A stretch of DNA of 64,000 bases from Amylostereum areolatum (GCA_012932865.1 SAXG01000097.1:1-64000); one strand, 5' to 3'. Shown: positions 30,801-43,465, counted from the stretch's first letter. A program made the numbers and translations. Notes: generated from the sequence alone by a model not told the origin.

Positions 30801-33800
30801 GTGCTCGAAGAATTTCTCCATCTGTTTGTTATATCCCGCGAGGATAAAAACGATCTTGCCAACATTGTTCTCCATCTCCGCAAGGAGGAAGTCCAGGACT
30901 TGACTGCCACCGATGTTCTTCTCGCTAGCAAGTTGGTAGGCCTCGTCGACAAATATTGCGCCACCTCCGGCCTTCGTAACCTTTTCGACGAGTTTTTCGG
31001 CGCCAGGAATACCATCGTTTCCCATTCGAGAGCCTGTCGTCTCCTCGAAAGCGTCGCCCGATATTATGTCCAAGGAAGACAAGAATTTCGCGTAATGCCG
31101 AGCTATTGTTGTTTTCCCTATTCGACGGCAATCGTAAGCTTATTTGTACCAGGAAGATTTAGCAGAAATCGAGCTTAACCTGTCCCAGGGTTGCCGAGAA
31201 GAACGATGTTGAAACGTTCGTCTTTCATGGACGCATCCTGCCGTTTAGTCACTTCGATGCGAGCCATGATGGCCAAAACTTGCTTCTTGACAGCCTCCAG
31301 CCCCGTCATCTCCATGATAGCATCGATGTGCTTATTGGTTGAGCCTTCCATGTTCTTCTTACGTTCCCATTCCAACTTAGATGGTGAGTCGGGTAGGGGC
31401 TGCGCAAGAGAACCAGGACTCGTCGACTTCGGGGCAGATGGCCTTGGCTTTGGCGAGGGTGGCGATGGGGATGGAGCTGCCTGGGTTGGGTCGGCCGCGG
31501 GTGAAGTAGACGGTTGGGGGTTTTGTGGAGAAGACCGCCCTGAGGAGCTCTGGGACGGGGATGGAGGCGTGGACGCTGGCTGTTGAGTTGGAGGTGCCGC
31601 TGACTGGGAGGCCGTAGATGGATCCTTAGTTGAGCTCGGTTTCTTCGCGGCCATAGTAGCCTGTTTACGTTTCTGCAAAGTGCGAGTTCTCGCGGCTTCC
31701 AAATCTTCCTTCTTCTGACGAATAGCATCAGCACGCTCTTTGGCAAGGGCGGCATCCTGTTGCAACAGAAGTTCCGCTGCCATTTCCTGATCCAGTCGTG
31801 CAATATCCCGCTCGTGTTCTTGCTGCTCGCGTTCACGTTTTACTTGAAGATCATATGCCTGTTGTTGTTGCTTCTCCTGCTTCTTCCGCTCCTTCTCACA
31901 TTTATCACAGAGGAGAGGAGGGCCGTTGCAACATTGGTACTTGCGTTTGTGACCTTGAGGGCAGAAAGTCTCGAAGATGAATGGACAGGGAAGCTTGGAA
32001 TGGTCTGAGAGCGAGTGACATTTGGAAGGGCATTTGTGGACGCTGCAGTTCAATATCGTTCCGCTGGACGAATACATGAGACCAACAAACGAAAGACAGA
32101 CAGAAAGTCGGCTCACCATGGCTCGTTACATCCACCGTCTGGACAATGCTCGTCGAATTCATGAGGCTCCTTGAGAAGCCCAATGCGATCTGGGTGGCGC
32201 TCGCAACGCACGGGGAAGCCCTCGTAGAAGTGACCGTGGTGAATTAGGAAATCGATGAGGTCACTCCAGAGGGGTCCGCCCTTTTTCGACCCACGGAAGG
32301 TCTGCGCGTTCCCAATCATGATACAAGCATTGCGTGCACGAGAAAGAAGGACATTGAGACGCTCTGGCGAAAACATGAACCCAATGTCGTTGGCTGCATT
32401 ACTACGTGTCAAGGAGATGAGTACGATATCGCTTTCTTCTCCTTGATAGTTGTCTAAGAAGAAGGTCAACCGCGAACGTACAGACAGTTGGGGAGCCGAC
32501 GTACCTATGGTGGCCAACCGAAGACGCCTCTTGGGCTGTGCCGCTGTTGGGGGTAAGAGGCCGGCTCGTACCAAGTCATGCATGTCCATATCGTTGAGGT
32601 AAGGGTCCGTATCGTTCCTTAACGCTTGCTGAAGTTTGTGTAACTGCCCAAGGTATGGGGTCAACACGACGACATCTTCCGTGCCGTACCCTTGCTGAGC
32701 GAGGTATTTGACTATCTTGAGCACCATCTGGACTTCGTAAGTGTTCTCTTTCGAAGATTTAGAACCCCCATCTCGCACGTCCCCAACGCCCTTCATTTCG
32801 TCCTCGGGGTGGCCATGTGAGATAAAAATGACATTGTCGCGGACACCAAGAAGATCGGGACGGTTTTGTGTCTTTTCAGCATCAATGAGATCGGGATAGG
32901 TGAGATGACGGATCATCGCAGAGATCTCGGGGCGCATCCTGTGTTGCTTCTTGAGAGTCTCGTGAGGGTAGCCTTTAAGGACCAAACGCTCGAAAAGCGA
33001 CACGTTTAGGTCATAGCCCTCGCCCTTCTCAGTTGTCAAAAGATAGTGGTTCACTTTGGGGCGTAACTGCCTGGATGAAAGACGAAATTATCAGAGAAGC
33101 GTGTGGGCCGACAGGAAACAACACCCTTACTTGTGATCGCCGATGAGAATTGCTTGCTGCGTCTCCTTTGCCAGCGCTGTGAGAACATGACTCTCGAGAA
33201 TTTCGCCGGCCTCCTCGACGAGGAGGATATCAGGGGCAGCGGCCTGGATATGCTCTGTGTATTTTGCGGCGGCTGTCGTCGTGCATCCAATAATGCGTTT
33301 GCTCTGAAGGACAACCTTGTCCCGTTCAGAGAATTTGCGTTCCAAGGCAACTTGGGCTTCATTGTACCGTCGCCCGACATCGTAGAGCTCCGATATCTGT
33401 TCATTCAGGACGGCGGACCTCCAAAGACGAGCCCGTGCGTTCCGAGACGGTGGATCCATGCGCCAGATCTCCGATGTACGACCTTGCTTCATTCGGGGTT
33501 CGTGCTTGAACAGACCGGGGTCCCAACCGTCTAGCCAGCGCGACAACAGATAGAACTCGTTGATAGCTTTCCCCTTCTTTCCCACTTTCTGCATTCCGCT
33601 ACTGTTGTCCACAGGGACCTCAAACGCCATGTAATAATCCCTGTCTTCGAACTCGAGGTGGGCGAGAAGTACCACCGGAGACATGCTGAATTGCGCATAC
33701 TGCTTGAACTCCATTTCCAGGCGAGTGAAGAGAACAGTGACGGTGTTCCGGATTTCATTAATCTGAGTGTAGTCAGACTGAGAGAACCGATACGATGATG

Positions 33801-35536
33801 TTTGCTTGTAGAGCGACAGTGATTCGGTCCGTGTCGTCGCCTTTCCGCCCAAGCGGACCATGTGTTCGGGTGGGATACCGATATCTAGGAGGTCCTCGAG
33901 GAATTGATCCAATGCATGGTTTGTATAACAACAAACGAGGATTGTCTGTGCCGAAGAATCATGCAACGCTTTCGCAATGAGTGCCCCGATGAAGGACTTT
34001 CCCGTCCCTATCATTCGAAAGTGTTAGTGATCGTCAGGAGACAAGAACAAGAAAACGTAGTAGCTAACCTGGAGGTCCTTGTATAAGGGACAATCGCTGC
34101 TTTAACCCGGATTTCAGCGATGCTACTTGGGCGTCATCGAGAACGATCGGTTTGGAGAGCCCAAAAAGCGGTGCTACATCTTGAGACGGATCATCTTCAA
34201 GGGCTCGGATCAGAGAGTCGGGAGTAAAGGGAGGTGGGGCAAGCGAGCTATCGTCGTCCCACGAAAATAGTTCGGACGCGAGAGGTAGGTTACGATCTGC
34301 CATTTCTTGCAGTTGTTTGAGAACAGGCTCGTATGAAAATACTGCAGTGTCAACTTGGATAACTCTCGTGTTTTGAGATATATTGAGCATGGACAATGCG
34401 TGGAGGGTGCTTCGTTCTCCTTCCAGCTGAAGAGAGATGACCGGGGGATTACGGGCGAGACGCTCCTCGTCGCGGTGCATGGTAGCGAACGCAACAATCT
34501 TGTCATCGACGAGAAGACAACACAAAGACTGGTGCTTGATGAACTTGCGCTCGTCAAGGAGATACTGCTTGCGATCCTTTGGCTTGTCCTTCTTGAAGAA
34601 CCAGAAGTCGTCCTTGCACTGGAGGCACAAGCACCACTTTTGTCTTCGCCTTTCGTCTCCTCCATACACCTCCAGGACGCGGAGGATTTCAACGTTGAGA
34701 CCGCGGTGAGTCCCCTTCTTCTTCCCTGACGCCCGCTCCAACTCCTCCCTCAGTTCGTACAGCATATCTTCGCGGAGCAGCCGAAATTGGTTGTCTAGGT
34801 GTGTGATGACGGCAGCACTGGCATGGCATTCGTCGACGACATCGGCGGCAAGGATGTGGGGGGGCTTTTTCGAGTTGACCTCGTCCGCGGTAGGAAGGAT
34901 CGCAATTTCGCGGAAGTTTTCGAAGTCGTTGTCGTGTCGGCCGCCAGGACCGTGATCGGGATGAACGACGACAGTCGCTCCTGCACTTTGCCTGCCGAGG
35001 ATATTCTTGATCGATTGGCCGCATGCCTTCACATCATGAAAGACGGAAGAGAGCATGCTGTCGACGAGCTCTGTGGCGAGCTCCCGCCAAACATTGGCCG
35101 TATCGCCGGGAACGACGACTAGCTGTTGTAGAAGCCATGCGAAACTTTGCTGGCCATGCTGGTCTAGCAATCCATCGCGAAACGCTTGAGCATAGGCGTC
35201 GAAAAGGAAGGATGGTGATACAAGTTTCTGTAAAATCCGAAGGAGGACTTGGCCTCCGCCAAGGTCTCGCAAAGCGGGAGCTTGGAGGTAGGTGAATACA
35301 CGAGTCACGTCACCGTTGAGGGCCCCCAGCCGCAAGTCCATGAACATAGCTTTCTGAAACTGTTCCAACCCCGAACTCCTCGATGTGAGCTTGTCCACGC
35401 AGACCATCGGGTCTGGCTGAGCGCATATTGCTTGGAGGAAAAGTGAGGCATCGGGTTGAGTGACTTCTTGCTTGCCCCGGACGACAGCATCAAAGCGTTT
35501 GGCGAGCCTGACGAGGCGAGCATTCGCCGCAGCCAT
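27865..35536 (-). CDS. Giant SF1 helicase / NF-X1 / triple CbxX-AAA protein
   Basis: One spliced gene with at least eight introns and roughly 2,200 residues. Start ATG 35536 (MAAANARLVRLAKRF). Module 1 (to about 32115) is a UPF1/ZNFX1-type SF1 helicase: LIQGPPGTGKSF, TNHALDQFLEDL, DILLVEEAGEI, KKQHRMRPEIS, LDNYQGEESDIVLISLTRSN, GFMFSPERLNVLLSRAR. Next is an NF-X1-like Cys/His region (CSVHKCPSKCHSLSDH...CP...CDKCEKERKKQ), then a coiled coil and a Ser/Pro linker. Three CbxX/CfxQ-type AAA modules follow: GNPGTGKTT/AIFVDEAYQL, GNPGTGKTTVAKLYG/VLVIDE, and GPPGTGKTT/VLFVDEAYRLSQG. A Glu/Arg coiled coil and the tail CPVGYQWIKQGFGYRCAGGSH end it. It likely remodels RNA or RNP substrates; ZNFX1 relatives act in RNA surveillance and antiviral sensing, but the fungal role is not known to me. 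Confidence 0.85.
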
Positions 35537-37567
35537 AGGATCGAAACTGGACAAATGTCGAGGGAGGTAGATATTGAGATGAAATGGCGGCGGGTAAAAC
35601 GGAGGGATGTAGTGGGGCAGTTTTAGGGGCAGCGTTGACGAGGGATATCTGGCCGTGTTCGAAATCCACATACTCCCACACTCTGAAATAGACAATCGAT
35701 GCTGCGCGCTGTCCTTGAAACCTTATTGAAGATGGAAACTTGATAACAGCCGAAGAAGCTTGATTGCGGGAGCGACGCTCACTCGATATCATTTGGTGGA
35801 TGCCTATATCACGAGCCTTGCGAATGTTGTCGCACGAACGAGCCATATTGTATTTCAGACATAGATAGCAATGACGGCGGCGAATTGTGTGGTATCTTCG
35901 CTCGCGAGGCTGGCTTGGCTGTACGCCTCGCTGTGGACATGTGTTGCGGCATCAGTCACAGGTCGGATCGACTTCCTACATGGGGCATAGTCATAGTCGA
36001 ACTCGGTAGGTTAGGATCCATCGAAGTTCGACTACGAACATGCCTCGCGCAGGTATGAACAGGGAATGCCCGTACAGTATCGCATATTCTTAAGAACGAA
36101 CTCAAAAAGCCCAGGTGGCAGCATTGTGACTGCAATTGTTAGGCAAGCCTGCACGACGAGTGCGACGGGATAGAGAGGCTGATAAACTAAAAAGAAAACA
36201 TTCGTTTGAGATTGGTTATCCTTGGCCTCGAGCAATGAAAAAACGCACCATTCAAATGCGTGGTTTTGAGCTTCGAGAAGTTTTCAGGGAGCGACGGCAA
36301 GAGGAATGGAATGGTGTTGTAGCTAGGATAGACGTATAGATTCAGTTTTGCGGAATTAGGGTGAAAGATCGTGTTGGCCGCATACCCTCAACGGTACTTT
36401 AACTCAGACTTTCGTCGTAGAGCAATGCAGCGCGGGCCGCGAATCCGACTATCGGAAAGAACGAATGTTAGCATGAAGGTCAATAAAATGTTCAAATGTG
36501 TACTCACAGCCTAACCGCGGAGCGAGACACTGGTCTCGATAGGCGACCGGAGTATCGCGACTTCGGCGGACGGATAACGACCTCGTCGCGAAGGCCCATA
36601 CAGGGCAAACTGTACGAGACGCCGTGAGACTGCGATCCCAGCGCTTTGAACTCCTCTTATTGTTGTGTTTTCGCGGAGTCACAAGTCAAGCTTGGAGGAA
36701 ACCATCAACTCGGTGGAAGAGTGTTCTGTGAAACCCCAGGTCATCAGTATATCGTGGAGTATAAGGTACAGAATGGGACGCACCCTTTTAGCTTGCGAAA
36801 CGACGTCCTGTTGGACTTTGCGAGGTGGTCCACCTTGGGGCGTCAGGACAGAATCCTCAATTGATTACTAGCTCTGCATGTCAGATTTTCTGAAACCTTT
36901 TTGACTGCGACGTCTACGATGCATCGACCGGACGGAGGTGGGAATTGGGGGTTGTACACAGACGTTGCAGCCCGAGAAAGTTGGTCGTCGCAGTTCTATC
37001 GTTGCAAAGCTGGATCCGAAGAGAATCTCTGCGTCCTCAGGCCTCAGAGTCTTTTCGGAGTCTTCAGCTCCCATGGCATTCCACAAACCTTTAAGAAGAC
37101 GTTGATCGACGAACTGCGTAGGAAACGGCCTAATTGAATGCGTGGAAGATATTCTCCGGGAGTCAGAACCCACACAAGTTACAACTGTAAACAAGATTCA
37201 CGCACCAAGGCCACTTCCACACCACCTATTCAATGTCACTGCTCCCTACTTCGTCCATAAAACTTGATGAAAGTTAGCATTTGAGGCTGGGCGCTACCTG
37301 CATGAGCCGTTGGCGAGGGGCGCTTGGACTGGAGGCCGAGTCTTTAACGAACACTGACGAGACGAGCAGGTAGGCGCTGGGAGGAGTCTTGCGCCAGTCG
37401 GCTTTTTGAAAGGGTAGTCCGATATCCCCAGTGTGTTATTAGGGTGTAATTCGGGGCAGGCGAACGGGAAAGAGGGTGACGGGGGGCATGAGGCGAAATG
37501 TCATGGTGTTTGTGCCGACTTGAGGCAAATCTCGGAGACTCTAGGTTCGGGAGCGTAAAGATTTTGA
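35537..37567. other. Intergenic, no confident gene (2.0 kb)
   Basis: No frame with recognisable family features on either strand. A plus-strand frame at 36646-36864 and a minus-strand frame at 36868-37194 are open but lack supporting signals. The first ~300 bp next to 35536 should hold the promoter of the helicase/AAA gene. Confidence 0.5.
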
Positions 37568-37575
37568 ACGGGGGC

Positions 37576-37740
37576 GCCATGTGGCGGCGTGGCGTGGCGG
37601 CGTGGCGGCATGGCGTGGCGCGTGTAAACTGAAACCGTGAAACTTAAGACAACCGCCATGGCGCCATGGCGCATCCTTTCTTTAAGTTTCTTTTCTTTTC
37701 TTTAAGTTTCTAAGGCATCCAGCGCCATGGCGCCATGGCG
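37576..37740 (+). repeat. GTGGCG array and GCCATGGCGCCATGGC palindromes (left cluster)
   Basis: A GGCGTGGCG-type array (37576-37622) is followed by two copies of the palindrome GCCATGGCGCCATGGC (37655-37672 and 37722-37740) about 50 bp apart. TATATATA then follows at 37771 and the ATG of the GRF-type gene at 37811. A cluster with the same organisation lies in opposite orientation at 47781-47940, upstream of KDZ copy 2. Confidence 0.8.
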
Positions 37741-37770
37741 GCGAGACCTCGTGCGCAGTGCACCATACAA

Positions 37771-37778
37771 TATATATA
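37771..37778 (+). promoter_or_regulatory. TATA box of GRF-type gene
   Basis: TATATATA, 33 bp before ATG 37811 and 30 bp after the palindrome at 37722-37740. The short distance to the ATG implies a very short leader or a start further upstream of the exon. Confidence 0.5.
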
Positions 37779-37810
37779 GACTCACTCTGCACGTCGTTGT
37801 TCTCTCGTGA

Positions 37811-40607
37811 ATGCCCCCTCCCCCACAGGGTCCCTGCGACCTTTGTGGCGGCGTTGTCGACCCTTTCCTTACCGTCAACATCGGATCATCGACTCCGCAG
37901 AACCGTGGACGTATCCAGCGTCGGGTACGCCTTCTTATCGTCCGTTTACGCACTCCAGCCCGGCATGCTTATACGTCTGTGACCCTTCTGCTTCCAGTGT
38001 TCGGGTTCGGGCTGTCCCTTCACCATCTTCTATACTCCTCAAATTCAATCCGATAACCCTCAGGACGCTTTTCGTGAAGCAGAGGCAATAACAAAGCTCA
38101 TCAACAGCGACCCGTCATCTTCAACATTCTTTGCCTACTTTCCCCAACACGACACTACTACGTCCTCTCCCTCATCTACATTTTCTGGACCCCATTCGTC
38201 GTCTACACGACCTTCTGCGAAGCCATTCCAACGTCGTGTCTCTTATCACAGACGCACTGGTACGTGTATTCTTCATGATCACTATATTCTATCTAACCCT
38301 GAGTCATTGCTCTCGCTCATAGTTTCTATGAGCGACCTCGATCCCTCACTCTGCGTTAACCGCCACAAGGGACTCTGCACTAGCAGGAGCAAGAAGTTTG
38401 CGAAGGACCTACAATGTCGCCATAATCGATGTAGCCCCTGCTGTATCAAAGATGCTCACGTTCTCGGGCCATGTGACGTGCCTAAGCACCGTCCCGCCAA
38501 AGTTGTTCGGGCTTTGACTTCTTCTGATAATACTCCCTATCCGTCTTCGTCCACTGCTGCATCTTCCACCTCCGTTTCGAAGGCTACCTCAAGTTCATCG
38601 GCATCGGCGTCCAGAACGCTCGCTCATCCGGTCCAGAATACATGGACCCAGGTATCAGAAGGAGTCATTGCCGATCGGAAGCGTGTAGTCGGCGAACGTC
38701 AGGCTGAAACAGCGAGAAAGCGAGAGATTACGATCAAGGTTTGGCGTCAGGTGCGTGCGTTCCACAATACGGTTTGTGGGTGTACTAACTCTCCTCTCTA
38801 GGCAGGTGTTGGCCCCGACACAATACAAGAGCCAGTTCCATTCTACCCTATATTCAAGCTCGACGATTCCAGCGCGTCAGGACTCCTCTTTCCACCCTCC
38901 TCTACACCGTCTATGCGCCTCTGTGCGCAGATCTTTGCTCCGGAGAAGCGTACATGGGTAATCACGGCGGCCGGGGCATCGAGAACGCTGTCTGGTGCAG
39001 AGACCGAACTCCTTATCCGTGCAATGCCGAACGGCATCGGCGGGCCTTACCTTCAGGATCAAGACTGCCTAGAGTTGCCCCCATACGCGCGTTCAAAGAA
39101 ACGCGCGCATTCTCCCTCAGACCCATCTGAACAGCCACCTCTGAAGCGAGTCCCGTCTTCCCCAATCCCGTCTTCCCCTGTTCCAGCTTCTCCACCTCTT
39201 CCCTGTCGAAAAGGTAGCTTGCGACGCATCATGTCATCTCCTGGGCCTGTCAGAAGCGATGGTAGCGGCGGATCGACACTTCTCAGGGTGGACCCGCGTG
39301 CACGCGCCCCAGCGGACACGGCCAGGTTGTCGGTGGTTGCGCGCCTAGGCATTCAGGATCTGGCACAAAACGACTGGCTCCCATCTATCCTTGAGTTTGA
39401 AGAGGTATGCGTGCTATGTCAGTTGATATCCCAGTATATGGTTTCTCACCCCTTTCTTTTGTGCCAGGGCGACACCGAGATCGACAATCCAGAAGTGAAG
39501 CCTCCCAGCCCAACGACAGCTTCGTGCGTGGACCATGCTATTTCGACAAATGACGCAGTGGAAGGCGCTGCGGTATTGCCTTCAGCGACTGTGGCTACGA
39601 CGCCCACACCCACTACGATGCCCACACCCCCACCAACCATTCCGATCCACATCCCCTCCGATGCCCATCTCCAGGATACCCCTTCCGAATCCCCGTCGCC
39701 TATCGTAACATCTCGGCGTTTCAACTCTCGCTCCCGTTCGAGTTCCTCGACAACCCTCAAATTCCCTTCCGAGTTCTCCTTTTCCGCGATCTGGAAGGGC
39801 GTCGAGGAAGTCAATAAGGCAGTTGTGGTGGAGCCGAAGAAGGGAGGGCCGAGGGAGACCCAGTCTAGCGCGGTCCTCAGGGTTTTTGGCTTGAGGACGT
39901 GTGGGGCGTCGACCTTCCGATATGTTGTGCAGGTTCTCCACATGGGATCACCAGCGACCTGGAAGCGTTACCTTGCTTTGGGCTCGTCTACAGCGGCAGC
40001 ATTTGGGAACTACCGACACGAGGTACGCGGCGCATCCCCGGACGCAAAACTTCCCTGGGAGGATGGGGGGGTGGCACTTGACTCAGCAGGATCTCCGGCC
40101 TCATCGGCGTCGCCCTCCCCACCTCCCCAACTGTTTTATGAGGGCGCTGCTCTCCCCTCACCATCATCCTCCCTTTCTGGCACCACTTCAATGTCTTCTC
40201 CAGCCCTCCCATCCCAGATAGAAGAGTCTTCCGGTATCTCGTCGCCTGCCAACGCGATTCTCTCAAATACTCGGAACGGCTCCCTTTCAGGTCCCGACAC
40301 CTTCACCAACCTTGGAGGAGCGCACGGTGTAGCATTTGATTACGCCGCTACTCAATCTTTCGGCGATCTGTTCGCCCTTCTAGATGGCACAGCCATCGCC
40401 CCGTCGTCGATGGACGATGCGGCTCTGTTTGCGGACGACATGGCTCCACGTACTAGTACAGACAATCTACTACATACACACACAGAAATCTCCACCTTTT
40501 CTCCCACAGGCGACTCCGTTCCAATCGAAGACTGGCAGCCATGGGATTATGGTGCTTTCATCCCTACTCCTAACACTCTCCAAGCCATTAACGAAGCTAT
40601 CTCTTAA
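37811..40607 (+). CDS. GRF-type zinc-finger protein, Cys-rich, disordered tail
   Basis: Five exons read from splice signals: 37811-37924, 37998-38259, 38323-38750, 38802-39404, 39468-40607. The N-terminus forms a GRF-like zinc finger across the first intron: GPCDLCGG...QNRGRIQR then CSGSGCPFTIFYTPQ (C-x2-C...C...C with the NxGR core). Exon 3 has a second cysteine cluster, SLCVNRHKGLCTSRSKKFAKDLQCRHNRCSPCCIKD...CDVPKHR, likely another zinc site. The rest is Ser/Pro-rich with short conserved-looking blocks (TWVITAAGASRTLSGAETELLIR) and an acidic C-terminus (SMDDAALFADD, IEDWQPWDYGAFIP). GRF fingers bind single-stranded DNA or RNA in characterised proteins. The mix of nucleic-acid-binding fingers and acidic tail would fit a regulator, but this is inference. 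Confidence 0.65.
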
Positions 40608-41447
40608 TCCATCCTGTCTTGACCTTAGATACTACATCCCCCCCCCGCGTATATTATGTATCTTAGTTGCACATAATTCTAGAGATCCATAATACAGAAG
40701 TTTTTCATACCCCACCAACATGCACTTCACTTCCGAAGCATCTCGGCCGTCTCCATTTTTCTCTTGCTGTTGCCTCTTGCATCCAACACGGCCCTCTGCG
40801 TGGTGTCGTGCGATGCACGCATCAACAAGAACTTTGCCATCGTGCGCGTTCGACTTCAGCTCGCAACAACGCACGCATCCGCTCCCTCAACGTACAGCAA
40901 GCAATGTGGAGGATGGGGAAATAAAAGCGGATAGTGGAGAACAAGAGGATAAAGGTCTGTGATCAGCCGCACTCCCCTCACACACTCACACTTTCCTCTA
41001 CCTCCCGCGACGATTTCCTCCCGCCACAGACCACGACACAGACCTCTCGCAAGCACGAGACGGACGGCGCGCACGGGACGAGACGCGTTACAGCTCCCCG
41101 CAAAGTTGTCATCGCTGTCGGCATGCGCAGGGGCAACCGCCCACTCGTTGCAAGCCCCAGCATCCCCGCAAGCCGTACACGACGTTCCACACGTATGCGC
41201 GTGCATCGTATGACACGGCGTCAGGTGTCGCGATGGCGTGTGTTGGCCGTGAAGGTAGGCCATGGATTCTAGCAGAAGGTCAGCCGTCGACAGTTACAGA
41301 AGGAACGATGGCTGACCGCCTCTCTTTCCAACAGATTGCCCTGCCGTCCCCAAGTCCCTCCGCCATCGCCACTGCCTTCCATCCCCAGCCCACCTCTCCT
41401 CCATGTTTCTCAGTGGTTGTCGTCGCAGCACGACCGCTGCAGGGACC
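40608..41447. other. Intergenic (0.84 kb)
   Basis: Between the convergent GRF-type and bHLH genes. A minus-strand frame at 40856-41263 is Cys/His-rich near its start (HAHTCGTSCTACGDAGAC) but has no start context or family match that I can support. It probably represents 3' UTR. Confidence 0.45.
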
Positions 41448-42531
41448 CTAGCGCCGTGGGCAGGAACCGGGGATACTGAATCGGGGGGATGCATACATCT
41501 CTGTGAAGCCCGCCTCGAGCAGCCTCCGCACGTCCGCGTCCTCCCAGAATACGAGCTTCTCCTTGGCCCTGCCCGGCTGCAGCTGCTTCAACACTGGCTG
41601 CGCCGTGTACCGCGCCCGCGGCGGCGGCGGGATGTACTCGGACATGGCCGCACGCTGCCCGGCGGTGTTGAGCATGAGCGCCTCGTTAACCCTGCACCGT
41701 GGACAAAAGCATCAGTTAGGACGGGTGCAGAGAGAGGAGCCGAGAGCGGCGAGTGACTCACCCTTGAAGGCGCCGGGTCTCGTTCTCCGCGTTCTGAAGC
41801 CGTGTCTGCAGCTGCTGCTGCGTCATCTCGAGGTACTTGATGTCGCTCGTCGCTCGGTGGAGGAACGAGACCTTGCTCGATTTCTGGTTCGACACCGGGA
41901 GGACGTCCTTGAGACGGCGGTAACCGTCCCGAAGCTCGTCGCGCCTCCTTTGCTCCGACTCGATGCGCTGACGGCGGATCTCCTCGCAGCGACTAAGGGC
42001 CCTAGGGAACGGATTAGCAGAAAAGAGAAAAGGGAAGGATCAATGAAAAGATGTGTATGTACACCTTATTGGAGCTGCTGCTGGGGAAGCTGGGGATCGG
42101 CGCAAAATCGTCATTGTCGTCCGAAAAGTCCTCCTGCTTGGCCGCGCGCCGCTTGCGGGCCATGGCACTATGGGTGATGCGTGGGGAGATGGCGATGGGG
42201 TTGTAGCGGTGGGAGCGGGGAATGGCGGCAAGGGAGGGCGAGTGGGTTCCAGAGCCACGGCGGGTTCCGCCCAATTGCATGCTGCCCGAAGACATGTTGC
42301 CGGTGCTGAGGAGGTTGGGGCGGATGCCGCTGTTCATGGGAGTAGTGTGGGGGCGGGCGGAGCTGGTCGTGGTCGTGTACGAAGGACCGGAGAAGGTGTA
42401 CTCGGTCATGGGGTTGACGAGATTGAGCCCGGTGAAGCTGAGGTGGGGGGACAACACTAAAAGGAGAGGATGATGTCAGAGGCGGAGGGAATAAACAGAG
42501 ATGGAAATAGGTACGTACAGTGCATGGGCAT
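41448..42531 (-). CDS. bHLH transcription factor
   Basis: Start ATG 42531 (MPMH, split by a GTACGTAC...TTTTAG intron), continuing LLSPHLSFTGLNLVNPMTEY. A low-complexity N-terminal half follows (SGIRPNLLSTGNMSSGSMQL, then KRRAAKQEDFSDDNDDFAPIP, to about 42064). After an intron, the basic helix-loop-helix: IRRQRIESEQRRRDELRDGY (basic region and helix 1), a short loop, then SKVSFLHRATSDIKYLE (helix 2) and a leucine-containing coil (QQQLQTRLQNAENETRRLQ), about 42000-41765. The last exon (41695-41448) has SEYIPPPPRARYT and a C-terminus ending SCPRR. bHLH proteins bind E-box DNA as dimers in the nucleus. The extended helix 2 coil suggests dimerisation by a bHLH-zip-like arrangement. Confidence 0.78.
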
Positions 42532-43465
42532 GATAGCGGTTGCGGCGCACGACAGCGACCACACGTCTGGGACCAAATGAGTACGGCCGCGCTCACGAAT
42601 CGTGTGATGAGCGTGAGGCGGATACGTACTCCACGCGTCGCGGGCAGATGTATAAGTACGAGTACCAATGCACAGAATTTACGAAAGGTCTATTGAAGGT
42701 GATGATCAGCAATGCACTGGCTGCATGGATGACAAGGTAAGACATACCGGATAATTGTGAGGGACGGGGACGAGTACGACTACGAACATCTGTACGAAAC
42801 GCGGATCCAACACCGAAGTGAGCGGCGCTGTCACAGCTGAGCTTGCGATCACGCGGCGGCTGTCAAAAACAGGTCAGCATATATATAAAAGGATGGTGAA
42901 AAAAATCGAACGTTGCTTACCTACCAACCTCCCCCAACGGTACGTCGCAATGAGCCTTGCACCCCGTTCCAACCTACCGTACGTCCCATCGAGGCCGCTC
43001 TACCCCCCGACGAGTGCAGGCGCTGCACACAGCGTAACTCTCGTCGAGAGCGGCCTCGAAGCGCGCCCGTAGCGGTCATCGGCAGCGTCGGCGTTGCGTT
43101 TGCAGGTAGCAAACCCGTCGAGCTGTACGCGGACGCACGGGCTGAGGTCGTGCAGTGCTCGACCCCGCTGCTGCTATGTGCTCCAGACGGGGTCGCTGCG
43201 AGCCGACTGCGACGCGCAACGGGACGCGCCTTGGACGCGTCTTGGACGCGACGCGTCCGAGCGCGTCGACGGTTTCCCACGTTCTCCCCCCCTTCGCTCC
43301 GTTCCTCACGAGTCACCGGCCTCACCCTCACCCTCACCCTCACCCTCTCCAGACGACCCCCCCTCAACACCTGGCACGGTATAATGGCGCGGACCCCTGT
43401 GCGTAAAATCTTACCGCTGCTCGTAGCCAAACTCATACCCCTCGCAGCTTCGTCGCTCGGAGCGT
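42532..43465. other. Intergenic or unassigned 5' exons of the dioxygenase gene
   Basis: A plus-strand frame (42913-43479) contains ALPPDECRRCTQRNSRRERPRSA, which could be part of a cysteine cluster belonging to an upstream exon of the TET/JBP gene. I cannot connect it with confidence. Short hexamer repeats lie at 43321-43348. The region also holds repeated GACGCG-rich segments (43230-43270). Confidence 0.4.
43321..43348 (+). repeat. (CACCCT)n microsatellite
   Basis: Between four and five copies of CACCCT in tandem. The minus strand has four or more GGG runs spaced by three bases and could form a G-quadruplex. It is not the fungal telomere repeat (TTAGGG). Confidence 0.8.

Noticed and set aside
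40856..41263. Cys/His-rich minus-strand frame, considered as a metallothionein-like gene
   Set aside because: Cysteine spacing is irregular, there is no start context, and the frame then becomes low-complexity.
43321..43348. Possible interstitial telomere repeat
   Set aside because: The unit is CACCCT, not TTAGGG/CCCTAA.
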